Translations under genes and position numbers: made by a program
Source of the DNA: Helicobacter sp. 13S00477-4
GTDB taxonomy: Bacteria; Campylobacterota; Campylobacteria; Campylobacterales; Helicobacteraceae
Direction of reading: 5' to 3'
Assembly (NCBI RefSeq): GCF_002272785.1
Contig: NZ_MLAS01000001.1
Location: 62,001-126,000 of the forward strand
Length of the DNA stretch: 64,000 nt
Shown: positions 1 through 9,183 of the stretch, piece after piece
Layout: each line of letters opens with the position of its first letter
Numbering within the stretch: position 1 is the first letter of the stretch
Notes under the pieces: model-generated
Seen by the model: only the letters and a program-made list of their open reading frames with translations
Databases searched by the model: none
What the model was told of the DNA's origin: nothing

Positions 1-1472
1 TGTGTGTAATCGTTTTTAAAAAATGCTACTAATCCTCCGCAAGTAGCTTTAAATTCTTCAATATTTTTAAATTCACCATCAATATTCATCAATCTTTGCG
101 TGTCTTCCTCTATCCAAAGAATGTGACCAAATTCATGTCCATTGGTAGTAATATCATATACAAGATGCCACAATGATTCATTGTTAAATAAAATTTCTCG
201 ACTCTCTTCTAAATAAAGAGCTTCAAATATTTGGTAGCTCAACTTCATTTTAGGTTTATTTCTACTTGCTTGTATGATTTTATCTCCAAAAGCAAAAATC
301 TTTTTTCCAAACTGATTAGAAACTATTTCATCATTTGGAACAACTTGTGCAGAAAAAAGTCCATTCATATCCGCACCATAATAAAGTGCTGGTAATCCAG
401 CATAAAATTTTACTTTTTTCAAAGCATCAAGATTAGAAGTTTTTAATTTTTCTGATGCTTTCAATTTTTGTGCATATTCCATAAACATTGAAATTATAGA
501 ATCTTTAACTCTTTTATCATTCATTTTTTCAGGATTAGTTATCCTTAAATCCCATTCTGGTGCCACAGAATGACGATATCTATCTTCATAGTATTCCAAA
601 GGGTGACCTATTTGAAAAGGAGTATCTATATCCATCCAATGAATATCTACTTGCCGCCAACTTTCAATAAGTTTATTTTTATCATTTTGACCAAATGCAA
701 TTTTTAAAGCATTGAAATAAAGGATATAAGCATCTTTCTTTCCATAAATCTCATCTTCTAATTTTTCTAATTTCAATAAAAGTTTTTCTATTGCTTTGAT
801 GATTGACTTGATTTCAATATCAAAAGACAAAGCATAGGGAATAGAAATAAACTTATCTCCAAGTTTTTTAGGTATTGAATAGCTCCTATCTGAAGTAATA
901 TACTTTCCTTCAGATATCTCTTCATCAATACTTGAAGCTAATAACCTAAGAGCTTCTTTATCACCATAATGTTTTTGCATATCTTTATTGATACCATCTA
1001 TTAACACATCTTGCCAGCTTTCAAAAAAATCATTCATCGCAAGCCCTACTTGATGAACACCTAATAAAATCTCACGATAAAATCCATTGAATAATTTTTC
1101 CTTTTGTACTATTGATAAAATTTCTTCGTGTTTTTTAGCATAAAAATTACTCACAAAATTAAGCAAGAATTTCCTAGCAATTAAAATTTCAGAATTGCTT
1201 TTTTGTTCCTTTTTAAGCACCTGTATGATAGAACCCTCTTTAAGATTAACTATACGATCACATATCGCCATCAAAGTAGATTGTTGGGGTTCAAGACCCA
1301 AACGATGGCATATTTGAATCAGAATCTTAAAATATTGATTTTCTTCTTGTTTTTTAGATTTATCAAAAATTTTATAAATCCCTTGAATCTCTGCAGATTG
1401 TTCTTGAATCAGAGCATAAAATCTTTTTAAATCTTTTTCAAATTGCTTAGGAATATTTTGAATTCCTTCCAT
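1..1472 (-). CDS. ciaB: CiaB-like protein with HEFGH motif, C-terminus cut by window edge
   Basis: An open frame runs from an ATG at 1472 to the left edge without a stop, giving about 490 residues. The start has a good ribosome site (TAAGGAG) 6-7 bases upstream. The protein is soluble-looking, with no signal peptide or membrane span. Segments such as EVDIHWMDID-like (Q-V-D-I-H-W-M-D), HPLEYYEDRYR and the C-terminal TTNGHEFGHILW resemble what I remember of Campylobacter invasion antigen B (CiaB, about 610 residues), reported as a secreted protein needed for host-cell entry in C. jejuni. The HEFGH segment is an HExxH zinc-protease signature, suggesting a metallopeptidase-like fold. The family call rests on recall of the C. 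jejuni sequence, and the function in this organism is not known. A TATAAT box lies about 50 bases upstream. Confidence 0.72.
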   Translation of the reverse strand, partial: MEGIQNIPKQFEKDLKRFYALIQEQSAEIQGIYKIFDKSKKQEENQYFKILIQICHRLGLEPQQSTLMAICDRIVNLKEGSIIQVLKKEQKSNSEILIARKFLLNFVSNFYAKKHEEILSIVQKEKLFNGFYREILLGVHQVGLAMNDFFESWQDVLIDGINKDMQKHYGDKEALRLLASSIDEEISEGKYITSDRSYSIPKKLGDKFISIPYALSFDIEIKSIIKAIEKLLLKLEKLEDEIYGKKDAYILYFNALKIAFGQNDKNKLIESWRQVDIHWMDIDTPFQIGHPLEYYEDRYRHSVAPEWDLRITNPEKMNDKRVKDSIISMFMEYAQKLKASEKLKTSNLDALKKVKFYAGLPALYYGADMNGLFSAQVVPNDEIVSNQFGKKIFAFGDKIIQASRNKPKMKLSYQIFEALYLEESREILFNNESLWHLVYDITTNGHEFGHILWIEEDTQRLMNIDGEFKNIEEFKATCGGLVAFFKNDYT

Positions 1473-1521
1473 AAATTCTCCTTAAAAATTAAAAATATCA
1501 AATAGTCATTACAAGTAAAGA

Positions 1522-1527
1522 ATTATA
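1522..1527 (-). promoter_or_regulatory. Candidate -10 box for the ciaB-like gene
   Basis: On the minus strand a perfect TATAAT lies here, 50 bases before the ATG at 1472, in AT-rich DNA between hypE and the ciaB-like gene. No clear -35 box is seen, which is usual for sigma-70/80 promoters of this group. The gap from 1473 to 1572 holds nothing else that I can see. Confidence 0.5.
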
Positions 1528-1572
1528 AATATATCATAAAATTAAAATAAATACTTTAATACAAATAATCAT

Positions 1573-2583
1573 TCAACAAATCCTTGGTAAAATCTCTCCT
1601 TGTGGATAATCTAAATATCTTTTTCCACCCCAAGCATTTTTTAACACAACTCGCGGAATTTTGGTATTTTTTGCTTCTATATATCCAATAATAGATGCTT
1701 CTTTACCATCTTGATATTTTTTTAAGATTTCACATACTTTTTGTGCCTCATTTGATGGAACACAAAACACGCATACCCCTTCATTGGCTAAAGAATATGG
1801 CTCTAGTCCTAAGATTTCACACACTCCCTTGACTTCTTTTGGCACTGGGATTTTATCTTCTTCAATTAAAATATCTACATCAGACATTTCAGCCCATTCA
1901 TTTAAAACAGCAGCAAGCCCACCCCTAGTTGCATCCCTAAGTGAATGTATAACAATAGAACTACAAAAAATTTCTTCTAATATAGGATAAAGCTGTTTAC
2001 AATCACTTTTCAATTTAGAATCCAAACCAATTTCATTTCTTGAGCAAAAAATGACACTCCCATGTCTACCTATAGAGCCACTTAAAATAATTACATCACC
2101 GACTTGAAGGTTTTTAGCTGAAATACCACTTTTTTCGATTTTCCCTATGACTGTTGTATTGATAAAAATTTTATCTGCACTACCCTTATTTACAACTTTT
2201 GTATCAGCTGATAAAATCTTTATTTTTGTAATCTCAAGTTCTTTTTCCATTCCTTGAAGTATTTTTTCTAATTCATTGATTTTAAAACCTTCTTCAAGTA
2301 TAAAACCAATGCTTATATATAAAGGTTTTGCACCCTTCATAGCTACATCATTACTACTCCCACAAATAGCAAGTTTTCCAATATTTCCACCCGGAAAAAA
2401 GATAGGTGAGATGACATAAGAATCAGTACTAACACACCAATCTTGAATACCTTTAGATTCAAATACTCCAGCATCTTCGCCACCATCAATGATAAATTTT
2501 CCAAGATATTTTTTAAAAATATTTTTGATAAGTTCATTGGTTTGAACGCCGCCATTGCCTTGAGCTAAAGTGATTGTTTGCAT
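1573..2583 (-). CDS. hypE: Hydrogenase maturation factor HypE
   Basis: HypE dehydrates the carbamoyl group that HypF places on its C-terminal cysteine, making the thiocyanate that becomes the CN ligand of [NiFe] hydrogenase. The 336-residue protein begins MQTITLAQGNGG and ends in the diagnostic PRIC tail carrying that cysteine. It belongs to the PurM/SelD (AIR synthase-like) superfamily. I chose the ATG at 2583, preceded by GGGAGAAA, over an upstream in-frame ATG at 2661 that would overlap hypF by 65 bases. The gene follows hypF with a 13-base gap, so the pair is surely co-transcribed. The hydrogenase itself and hypABCD lie outside the window. Confidence 0.96.
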   Translation of the reverse strand: MQTITLAQGNGGVQTNELIKNIFKKYLGKFIIDGGEDAGVFESKGIQDWCVSTDSYVISPIFFPGGNIGKLAICGSSNDVAMKGAKPLYISIGFILEEGFKINELEKILQGMEKELEITKIKILSADTKVVNKGSADKIFINTTVIGKIEKSGISAKNLQVGDVIILSGSIGRHGSVIFCSRNEIGLDSKLKSDCKQLYPILEEIFCSSIVIHSLRDATRGGLAAVLNEWAEMSDVDILIEEDKIPVPKEVKGVCEILGLEPYSLANEGVCVFCVPSNEAQKVCEILKKYQDGKEASIIGYIEAKNTKIPRVVLKNAWGGKRYLDYPQGEILPRIC

Positions 2584-2596
2584 ATTTTGTTTCTCC

Positions 2597-4873
2597 CTAT
2601 TTTTTATCCCTAAAATGATATTGTGCATAAACTGCCTGCCCAAAAGAAATGCAAGTATCATTAGGTGGTAATAATTTATGCATATAAAAACGAATATTGT
2701 GGGGTTTAAAAAGTTCTAAAATCTTCTCACACAAAGCTTTATTTTGAAATACCCCTCCACTGAAAACAACACAATATCCCGGATAAGAAAGTGCAAAATC
2801 AAGGACTATTTTTGCTAAAGTATTGATAAATTTTTTAGCAATTTTTTCAAAGTCTTTAGTCAAAATATCTTCTTGTAATTGCAATATCATTTTTTCATAT
2901 AAAATAGTGCCTTGAGTTATTTTAAAATCATAACATTCTTGAGTTAAAGAACCTTTTGATAGTTTTTCTAATATCATCCCTGTTTGTCCATCATAATGAT
3001 TATTTTGCACTAATCCACATATACTCGCTACAGCATCAAACAATCTCCCTACAGAAGTTGTTTTAATCGTATTAATATTTTTTTCAAACATCATTTTTAA
3101 AAGCATACTTTCTTTTTTTGGTATTATTTTTTCATAACTTTCAATAATCTTATTCGCACCACATTCTAAAGCTAATCCATAACCAATCTTATAAATTTTT
3201 TTGATAGCCTCTTCCCCACCTATGAGTCCAAAAGGTTTAAAATGCCCTATACGTTCAATACTGCAAAGATTGCCTAAAAAGATTTCCCCGCCCCAAATAT
3301 TACCATCATCACCAAGCCCACTACCATCCCAAATGATACCCAAAACCTTGTTTTCTTTTTTTATATCCATACCTTGAAGGATAGCTTCAGCAAAAATCGC
3401 ACAAAAATGGGCTTGATGATGTTGAATTTTTATCTCTTTACATTGGATTTGTGTAGATTTTTTAGCACTAATTATACTAGAGTGATGATTATTATGCAAA
3501 TCTCTTGCTAAAATATCAGGTTTTAGGGAATATATTTGCCCAAAGAAATCAAAAATTTCTTCATAACGTTTTTCAGTATCTGGATTATCCAAATCTCCAA
3601 TATAAGGGGATACAATATACTCATCCATGTATGCATAAGTCAAACTAGATTTTTGCTCTGCACCCATCCCCACACATACATTTATAGAATTTATATCAAT
3701 ATTTAAATCCAAAGGTGCTAATCCTCTACCCAATCGAATAGGCCTCATTTCCCCTGCAATCAAACGCACTACACTGTCATCAATAAAATGCACAATCTCT
3801 CTTTCATAATCCAAGACACCATCAAATATACCATCAAGCTTTTTTAAAAGTTCGTCAAAATTTTTAATAATAGGTTCTCCGCTTATATTTGCACTAGTGA
3901 ACACAATGGGAAAATCAATTTGTTGAAAAAGCAAATGATGCAATCCGCTATAAGGCAAGACAATACCCAGAGTTTCAATATTTGGAGCAATCTTCTCTGT
4001 ATCCATAAAATTCTTTTTTCTTGCCAAAACAATCGGTGCTACTGATGATGTTAAAGCTTCTATCTCTTGATTTGACAAATATACAAGCTTCAAAGCCATT
4101 TGAATATCTCTTACCATTAGTGCAAATGGTTTTTTGGGTCTGTGCTTCTTTTTCCTAAGTCTTTGAATACTTTCATCATTCATTGCATTACAAATCAAAG
4201 TAAATCCCCCTATTCCCTTCAATGCTATGATTTTACCCTCTTTAAGAGCTATAGCACATTTTTCAATAGCTTGTTCATTAATACCTTTTAATTCCCCTTG
4301 ATGATAAAATTTCAAATCTATGGCACATTTCAAACAAGAATTTGTTTGTGCATGAAATCTTCTATCTTCAGGGTTTTTATATTCATTTTGACATTCACTA
4401 CACATTTTAAATGAACTCATTGAGGTATTTTTTCTATCGTAAGGCAATGTCTTTAAAATGCTATATCGAGGACCACAATCTGTACAATTTGTAAAAGCAT
4501 AACCATAATGTCTATTTGTTTTATCTTCCATTTCCAAAAGACAAACATCACAAATTGCCCTATCTTTTGTTAAAGGTTGCAATCCTAATTTTTCTCTTTG
4601 ACTTTCTAAAATCTTAAAATCTTTTAAAACTTCATTACCATCATATATTTGAGTCTCAATATCATAAATTTGAGAAGAATTTGGGGCTTCATCCATAATT
4701 CTTTGGATAAAATCTTCTGATTTATCTCTATTGACAAGTATTTCTACCCTTCCACCAAGATTTTTTACCCAACCATTCAAATCCATTTCTCTAGCTAGAC
4801 GATAAATAAAAGGACGAAACCCAACTCCTTGAATCACTCCTCCAATAAATATTTTAATATATTTAGCACTCAA
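2597..4873 (-). CDS. hypF: Carbamoyltransferase HypF, hydrogenase maturation
   Basis: HypF uses carbamoyl phosphate and ATP to carbamoylate HypE. All domains are visible in its 758 residues: an acylphosphatase-like start (QGVGFRPFIYR near residues 15-25), paired zinc-finger cysteines (C108/C111, C130/C133, C158/C161, C180/C183), a YrdC-like middle (KGIGGFTLICNA) and a Kae1-like C-terminal half with HHQAH metal ligands near residue 485. Length matches the family. Translation starts at a TTG (4871-4873) 12 bases after the agmatine deiminase stop, with AGG about 8 bases before it. The order aguA-hypF-hypE matches my memory of H. pylori HP0049-HP0047. Confidence 0.97.
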   Translation of the reverse strand: MSAKYIKIFIGGVIQGVGFRPFIYRLAREMDLNGWVKNLGGRVEILVNRDKSEDFIQRIMDEAPNSSQIYDIETQIYDGNEVLKDFKILESQREKLGLQPLTKDRAICDVCLLEMEDKTNRHYGYAFTNCTDCGPRYSILKTLPYDRKNTSMSSFKMCSECQNEYKNPEDRRFHAQTNSCLKCAIDLKFYHQGELKGINEQAIEKCAIALKEGKIIALKGIGGFTLICNAMNDESIQRLRKKKHRPKKPFALMVRDIQMALKLVYLSNQEIEALTSSVAPIVLARKKNFMDTEKIAPNIETLGIVLPYSGLHHLLFQQIDFPIVFTSANISGEPIIKNFDELLKKLDGIFDGVLDYEREIVHFIDDSVVRLIAGEMRPIRLGRGLAPLDLNIDINSINVCVGMGAEQKSSLTYAYMDEYIVSPYIGDLDNPDTEKRYEEIFDFFGQIYSLKPDILARDLHNNHHSSIISAKKSTQIQCKEIKIQHHQAHFCAIFAEAILQGMDIKKENKVLGIIWDGSGLGDDGNIWGGEIFLGNLCSIERIGHFKPFGLIGGEEAIKKIYKIGYGLALECGANKIIESYEKIIPKKESMLLKMMFEKNINTIKTTSVGRLFDAVASICGLVQNNHYDGQTGMILEKLSKGSLTQECYDFKITQGTILYEKMILQLQEDILTKDFEKIAKKFINTLAKIVLDFALSYPGYCVVFSGGVFQNKALCEKILELFKPHNIRFYMHKLLPPNDTCISFGQAVYAQYHFRDKK

Positions 4874-4885
4874 TATAATTACCTG

Positions 4886-5884
4886 CTAATAAATCTGCAT
4901 AGTAACGCAATGTAAGCTACCATGTTGTTCTATCAAAGTAGAACAATCGATCCCAATAACTTTCCTATCTGGGCAAACTTTTTGTAGAATTTCAAGTGCT
5001 TTTTTATCTTTTTTGTCTTTATATGTGGGCACTAAAAGAGCATCATTAATAAATAAAAAGTTTGCATAACTTGCTGGAAGTCTTTTATTCTCCTTATAAA
5101 TTGGATTTGTGAATGGCAGGGGTATCAAACGATACGGTTTGCCTTCTTTTGTTTTTAACGCACCAAGTTCTTTTTCCATTTTGCAAAGAGACTCATAATG
5201 TTCATCATTTTTATCTTCACATTTGATATAAGCAATGCTTTTAGGATTGATAAACCTAGCAAGTGTATCAATGTGACTATCTGTATCATCACCTGCTAAA
5301 TATCCTGAATGTAGCCATAATATTTCTTGAACACCTAAAGTTTCTTTTAGCCTCTCTTCTATCCCAAGTTGATTTAAATGAGGATTGCGATTGGCTTGTA
5401 ATAAGCACTGTGTATTGGTTAAAATCCTACCTTCTCCATCTGTGTCAATACTCCCACCTTCAAGGATAAGGGGTATTGTTTGGAGTTCTTGTTTCAAGAC
5501 TTTTTTTTGATACAAAACCCGATTGATTTTATTATCAAAATCAGCACGAAATTTCAACCCCCAACCATTAAAACCAAAATCTAATAACTTAACTTTCCCT
5601 TTCTCTTCAATACTTATTGGACCAAAATCTCTTGCCCAAGTATCATTAGTATTGATTTTAACAAGCTCAATTTTATCATTATTTAAACTCACTAAAATCC
5701 TTTTCCCTTCAAAATCATCATTATCTACACAGACAATAACCTTTTGAAATAAAATAATCTTTTTGATAATAGCCAAAAAATTTTCCCTAGCTGCTTGGAT
5801 ATTTTCTATCCAATCACTTTTTTTATGAGGAAATGCTAATAATATTGCACTTTGTTTTTCCCATTCTGCTTTCATCCGTTTCAT
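4886..5884 (-). CDS. aguA: Agmatine deiminase (peptidylarginine deiminase family)
   Basis: The product hydrolyses agmatine to N-carbamoylputrescine and ammonia. It has 332 residues with the family landmarks NDTWARDFGPI, ILEGGSIDTDGEGRIL, the HIDTLARF histidine segment and the catalytic cysteine in HGSLHCVTMQ at the very end. It closely resembles what I remember of H. pylori HP0049, a characterised agmatine deiminase. Translation may start at 5884 (MKRMKAEW) or at the second methionine at 5875; the sequence does not decide. It is the first gene of a transcript with hypF and hypE and is divergent from tsaD, with only 57 bases between the two starts. Confidence 0.93.
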   Translation of the reverse strand: MKRMKAEWEKQSAILLAFPHKKSDWIENIQAARENFLAIIKKIILFQKVIVCVDNDDFEGKRILVSLNNDKIELVKINTNDTWARDFGPISIEEKGKVKLLDFGFNGWGLKFRADFDNKINRVLYQKKVLKQELQTIPLILEGGSIDTDGEGRILTNTQCLLQANRNPHLNQLGIEERLKETLGVQEILWLHSGYLAGDDTDSHIDTLARFINPKSIAYIKCEDKNDEHYESLCKMEKELGALKTKEGKPYRLIPLPFTNPIYKENKRLPASYANFLFINDALLVPTYKDKKDKKALEILQKVCPDRKVIGIDCSTLIEQHGSLHCVTMQIY

Positions 5885-5903
5885 TTTTTGCCTTATTTTT
5901 TTG

Positions 5904-5909
5904 TTATAA
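5904..5909 (+). promoter_or_regulatory. -10 box for tsaD, overlapping a divergent -10 for aguA
   Basis: A perfect TATAAT lies 32 bases upstream of the tsaD ATG, directly behind a T-rich run. Read on the other strand the same bases give TATAAC (5907 to 5902), which could serve aguA starting at 5884. The 57-base gap is too short for two independent promoters, so they probably overlap here. Confidence 0.5.
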
Positions 5910-5941
5910 TTATTGAAATTTTACATTAAAATGGAAAAATT

Positions 5942-6994
5942 ATGATTCTAAGCATTGAAAGTAGTTGTGATGATAGTTCAATTGCTATCACTGATATCAA
6001 TACTTTTGAATTACTTTTTCATTTAAAAATCTCTCAAGAAAATATTCATAGTATTTATGGTGGCGTTGTCCCTGAAATAGCTTCAAGGCTTCATGCTCAA
6101 GATTTACCTCAAATTTTATCAAAAGCAAAAGTTTTTTTAAATGATTCATTTTCTAGCCTCAAGGCCATAGCCGTTACAACACAACCTGGTCTTAATATTA
6201 CATTAATAGAAGGCTTGATAATGGCAAAATCCTTATCTCTCTCTTTAAAGTTACCCCTTATCAGTGTCAATCACCTCAAAGGACATATTTATTCCCTTTT
6301 TATCAATCAACCAAAAGTTATTTTTCCACTCAGTGTTTTACTTGTATCTGGTGGACATACCTTAATCATTGAAGCTAAAAGCCATAACCAAATGTCTATT
6401 ATCGCTCAAAGCATTGATGATAGCTTTGGAGAAAGTTTTGATAAAGTAGCCAAAATGCTTTCTTTAGGTTATCCTGGAGGTCCTATAGTGGAAAAATATG
6501 CCCTTTCTTGTCCTCAAGATAAATCATACCATTTCCCATTACCCTTGAAACATTCTAAAAAAATATCCTTTAGTTTTTCAGGTCTTAAAAATGCAGTAAG
6601 ACTAGCGATTTTAAAAGCTCAAGAGAAAGGAACTGATATCCAAGATACTCTATTGATTCAAAGCATCTGTGCAGGATTTCAAAAAGTTGCATGCGAACAC
6701 CTTTTGAATCAACTCCATAAATATTTCAAATTCAAACAATCTTCCTATGATCCAATAAAAAATTTTTGTATTGTAGGTGGAGCAAGTGCAAATTCTTATT
6801 TGAGAAATCAAATTCAAGAATTATGCACTCATTATAATTCTCATCTCCTCCTTGCCCCAATAGAATTTTGCTCTGATAATGCAGCTATGATAGGACGTGC
6901 GAGTATTGAAAAATACCTTCAAAAAGATTTTTCTGATCCATTAACCCTTCAAGCCTCACCAAAAAGCAATGAATTTGAATTTATAGAACTTTAA
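5942..6994 (+). CDS. tsaD: tRNA threonylcarbamoyladenosine transferase TsaD
   Basis: TsaD transfers the threonylcarbamoyl group to A37 of ANN-decoding tRNAs (t6A), working with TsaB, TsaC and TsaE. The 350-residue protein shows the ASKHA ATPase signatures: [13 protein letters not shown] at the start, [43 protein letters not shown] and [10 protein letters not shown]. Most TsaD proteins have HLEGH as metal ligands; here it is HLKGH (near residue 115), as I recall a basic residue in H. pylori too. The gene sits alone between divergent aguA and the glycan genes. A weak SD precedes the ATG. Confidence 0.96.
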   Translation: MILSIESSCDDSSIAITDINTFELLFHLKISQENIHSIYGGVVPEIASRLHAQDLPQILSKAKVFLNDSFSSLKAIAVTTQPGLNITLIEGLIMAKSLSLSLKLPLISVNHLKGHIYSLFINQPKVIFPLSVLLVSGGHTLIIEAKSHNQMSIIAQSIDDSFGESFDKVAKMLSLGYPGGPIVEKYALSCPQDKSYHFPLPLKHSKKISFSFSGLKNAVRLAILKAQEKGTDIQDTLLIQSICAGFQKVACEHLLNQLHKYFKFKQSSYDPIKNFCIVGGASANSYLRNQIQELCTHYNSHLLLAPIEFCSDNAAMIGRASIEKYLQKDFSDPLTLQASPKSNEFEFIEL

Positions 6995-7059
6995 AATTTT
7001 AAGATATGTTAAAATATCATCGAATTTCTACAAAATTTCTACAATAATGATTAAGGGCT

Positions 7060-8175
7060 ATGATGAAAGTTGCATTGATTACTGGGATTACTGGGCAAGA
7101 TGGAGCATATTTGGCAGAATTTTTACTCAAAAAAAACTATATCGTACATGGCATTAAACGTAGGAGTTCCTTATTCAATACAGATAGGATTGATCATCTC
7201 TATCAAGATCCTCATATAAAAAATCGTGATTTTATCCTTCACTATGGAGATATGACTGACTCGATGAATTTAACAAGGATTATACAAGAAGTTCAGCCTG
7301 ATGAGATCTATAATTTAGCTGCTATGAGCCATGTAGCTGTGTCGTTTGAAACACCTGAATATACTGCAAATGCAGATGGTATAGGCACACTTAGGATACT
7401 AGAAGCAGTAAGGCTTTTAGGCTTGAGTAAAAAAACTAGAATCTATCAAGCATCAACAAGCGAACTTTTTGGCAAGGTTCAAGAAATACCACAAAAAGAG
7501 TCTACCCCATTTTATCCACGTTCTCCATATGCTTGTGCAAAGCTTTATGCCTACTGGATTACTGTAAATTATCGTGAAGCTTATGGTATTTTTGCCAGCA
7601 ATGGAATTTTATTCAATCACGAAAGTCCTATCAGAGGAGAAACTTTCGTAACACGTAAAATCACAAGAGGTGTAGCAAAAATCGCACTTGGGTTACAAGA
7701 TAAATTATATTTAGGGAATTTGTCAGCAAAAAGAGATTGGGGACATGCAAAAGATTATATTCGTATGATGTGGATGATACTTCAAGCTAAAAAAGCTCAA
7801 GATTGGGTTATTGCTACAGGTATCACTACAGAAGTAAGGGAATTTGTCAGGCTGGCATTCAAAGAAATAGGTATTAGCATTGAATTTAAAGGAATTGGGA
7901 TTAATGAAAAAGGTTATATCGCAAAATGTGAAGATAAAAACTTTCAACTCCCTATTGGTAAAGAAGTTATCAATGTAGATTCGCGTTATTTTCGACCTAC
8001 TGAAGTAGATATTTTAATTGGAGATGCTTCCAAGGCTAAAAATGAACTTGGTTGGATACCAGAATATGACCTAAAAAATCTCATTGCAGATATGATGGAA
8101 TCTGATATAAGACTTGTCCAAAGAGACAAACATCTGCAAGAAAATGGCTATGAAATACTGAGTTATTTTGAATAA
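7060..8175 (+). CDS. gmd: GDP-mannose 4,6-dehydratase
   Basis: Gmd converts GDP-mannose to GDP-4-keto-6-deoxymannose, the first step to GDP-L-fucose. The 371-residue short-chain dehydrogenase has the NADP-binding [12 protein letters not shown] at the start, the catalytic TSE...YxxxK pattern ([21 protein letters not shown]) and NFKHESP-type [16 protein letters not shown], all typical. The start may be ATG 7060 or the adjacent ATG 7063; the latter gives better spacing from AAGGG. It forms a fucose module with fcl and a flippase, presumably for LPS O-chain (Lewis-type) sugars. In H. pylori the same pair sits next to hypE/hypF, as here. Confidence 0.97.
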   Translation: MMKVALITGITGQDGAYLAEFLLKKNYIVHGIKRRSSLFNTDRIDHLYQDPHIKNRDFILHYGDMTDSMNLTRIIQEVQPDEIYNLAAMSHVAVSFETPEYTANADGIGTLRILEAVRLLGLSKKTRIYQASTSELFGKVQEIPQKESTPFYPRSPYACAKLYAYWITVNYREAYGIFASNGILFNHESPIRGETFVTRKITRGVAKIALGLQDKLYLGNLSAKRDWGHAKDYIRMMWMILQAKKAQDWVIATGITTEVREFVRLAFKEIGISIEFKGIGINEKGYIAKCEDKNFQLPIGKEVINVDSRYFRPTEVDILIGDASKAKNELGWIPEYDLKNLIADMMESDIRLVQRDKHLQENGYEILSYFE

Positions 8176-8217
8176 ACTATCATATAATTAAAATATTTTA
8201 TAAATTAAGGAGTAAAA

Positions 8218-9183
8218 ATGAAAAAAAATTCTAAAATTTTTATTGCCGGACATAAAGGATTGGTTGGCTCTGCAATTTATAACCTTTTGCGATCAAAAGG
8301 TTATGATAATCTCTTGATTAAGACAAAAAATGAATTAAATTTGATTGATTTCACACAAGTTAAAAATTTTTTTATAAAAGAAAAACCTGAATATATTTTT
8401 TTAGCTGCAGCAAAAGTAGGTGGAATAAATGCAAACAATACTTACCGTGCAGATTTTATTTACCATAATCTTTGCATTCAAAATAATATTATTTACAATG
8501 CTTATGAATATGGAGTAAAAAAACTTTTGTTCCTTGGTTCAAGCTGTATTTATCCTAAAAATACTCCTCAACCTATCAAAGAATCTTATTTATTAACCAA
8601 TGAGCTTGAATATACAAATGAACCTTATGCCATTGCCAAAATTGCAGGACTCAAAATGTGTGAAGCTTTCAATCTTCAATATGGATGTAATTTTGTCTGT
8701 GCAATGCCTACAAATCTTTATGGTGAAAATGATAATTTTGATTTAGAAACTTCACATGTTTTGCCTGCCTTGATAAGAAAATTCCACGAAGCAAAGTTAA
8801 AAAAAATAGATGTGGTAAATGTATGGGGTAGTGGTAAACCCAAAAGAGAATTCCTCCATAGTTCAGATATGGCTCAAGCTTGCTTACACATAATGGAAAA
8901 TATTGATTTTAAAGACTTAAAAAAAGATGGTGGACTAATAAAAAATACTCATATTAATATTGGTTATGGGAGTGATATAAGTATCTGCGAACTTGCATTA
9001 CTCATCAAAAAAATTGTTGGTTTTGAAGGTAATATTATTTTTGATGCCTCAAAACCTGATGGGACTTTTCAAAAATTATTAGATTCTTCAAAACTTAATC
9101 TTCTTGGCTGGAGTCCAAAGATAACACTTGAATCTGGCATTAAAAAAGTTTATGAATGGTACATACAAAATGAACAAAGATAA
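8218..9183 (+). CDS. fcl: GDP-L-fucose synthase
   Basis: Fcl (WcaG/NolK) epimerises and reduces GDP-4-keto-6-deoxymannose to GDP-L-fucose. The 321-residue enzyme carries IAGHKGLVGSAI for NADP binding, LFLGSSCIYPK with the catalytic serine/cysteine, and YAIAKIAG with the catalytic Tyr and Lys, followed by PTNLYGENDNF. The start is supported by AAGGAG 6 bases upstream. Its 3' end overlaps the next gene's start by 14 bases, tying sugar synthesis to export of the finished glycan. Confidence 0.96.
   Translation: MKKNSKIFIAGHKGLVGSAIYNLLRSKGYDNLLIKTKNELNLIDFTQVKNFFIKEKPEYIFLAAAKVGGINANNTYRADFIYHNLCIQNNIIYNAYEYGVKKLLFLGSSCIYPKNTPQPIKESYLLTNELEYTNEPYAIAKIAGLKMCEAFNLQYGCNFVCAMPTNLYGENDNFDLETSHVLPALIRKFHEAKLKKIDVVNVWGSGKPKREFLHSSDMAQACLHIMENIDFKDLKKDGGLIKNTHINIGYGSDISICELALLIKKIVGFEGNIIFDASKPDGTFQKLLDSSKLNLLGWSPKITLESGIKKVYEWYIQNEQR

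Noticed and set aside
8220-8230. A-tracts of eight in fcl and gmd as phase-variable repeats
   Set aside because: Tracts of eight A are common by chance in this AT-rich DNA, and both genes are in frame. No long G or C tract typical of Helicobacter phase variation was seen.
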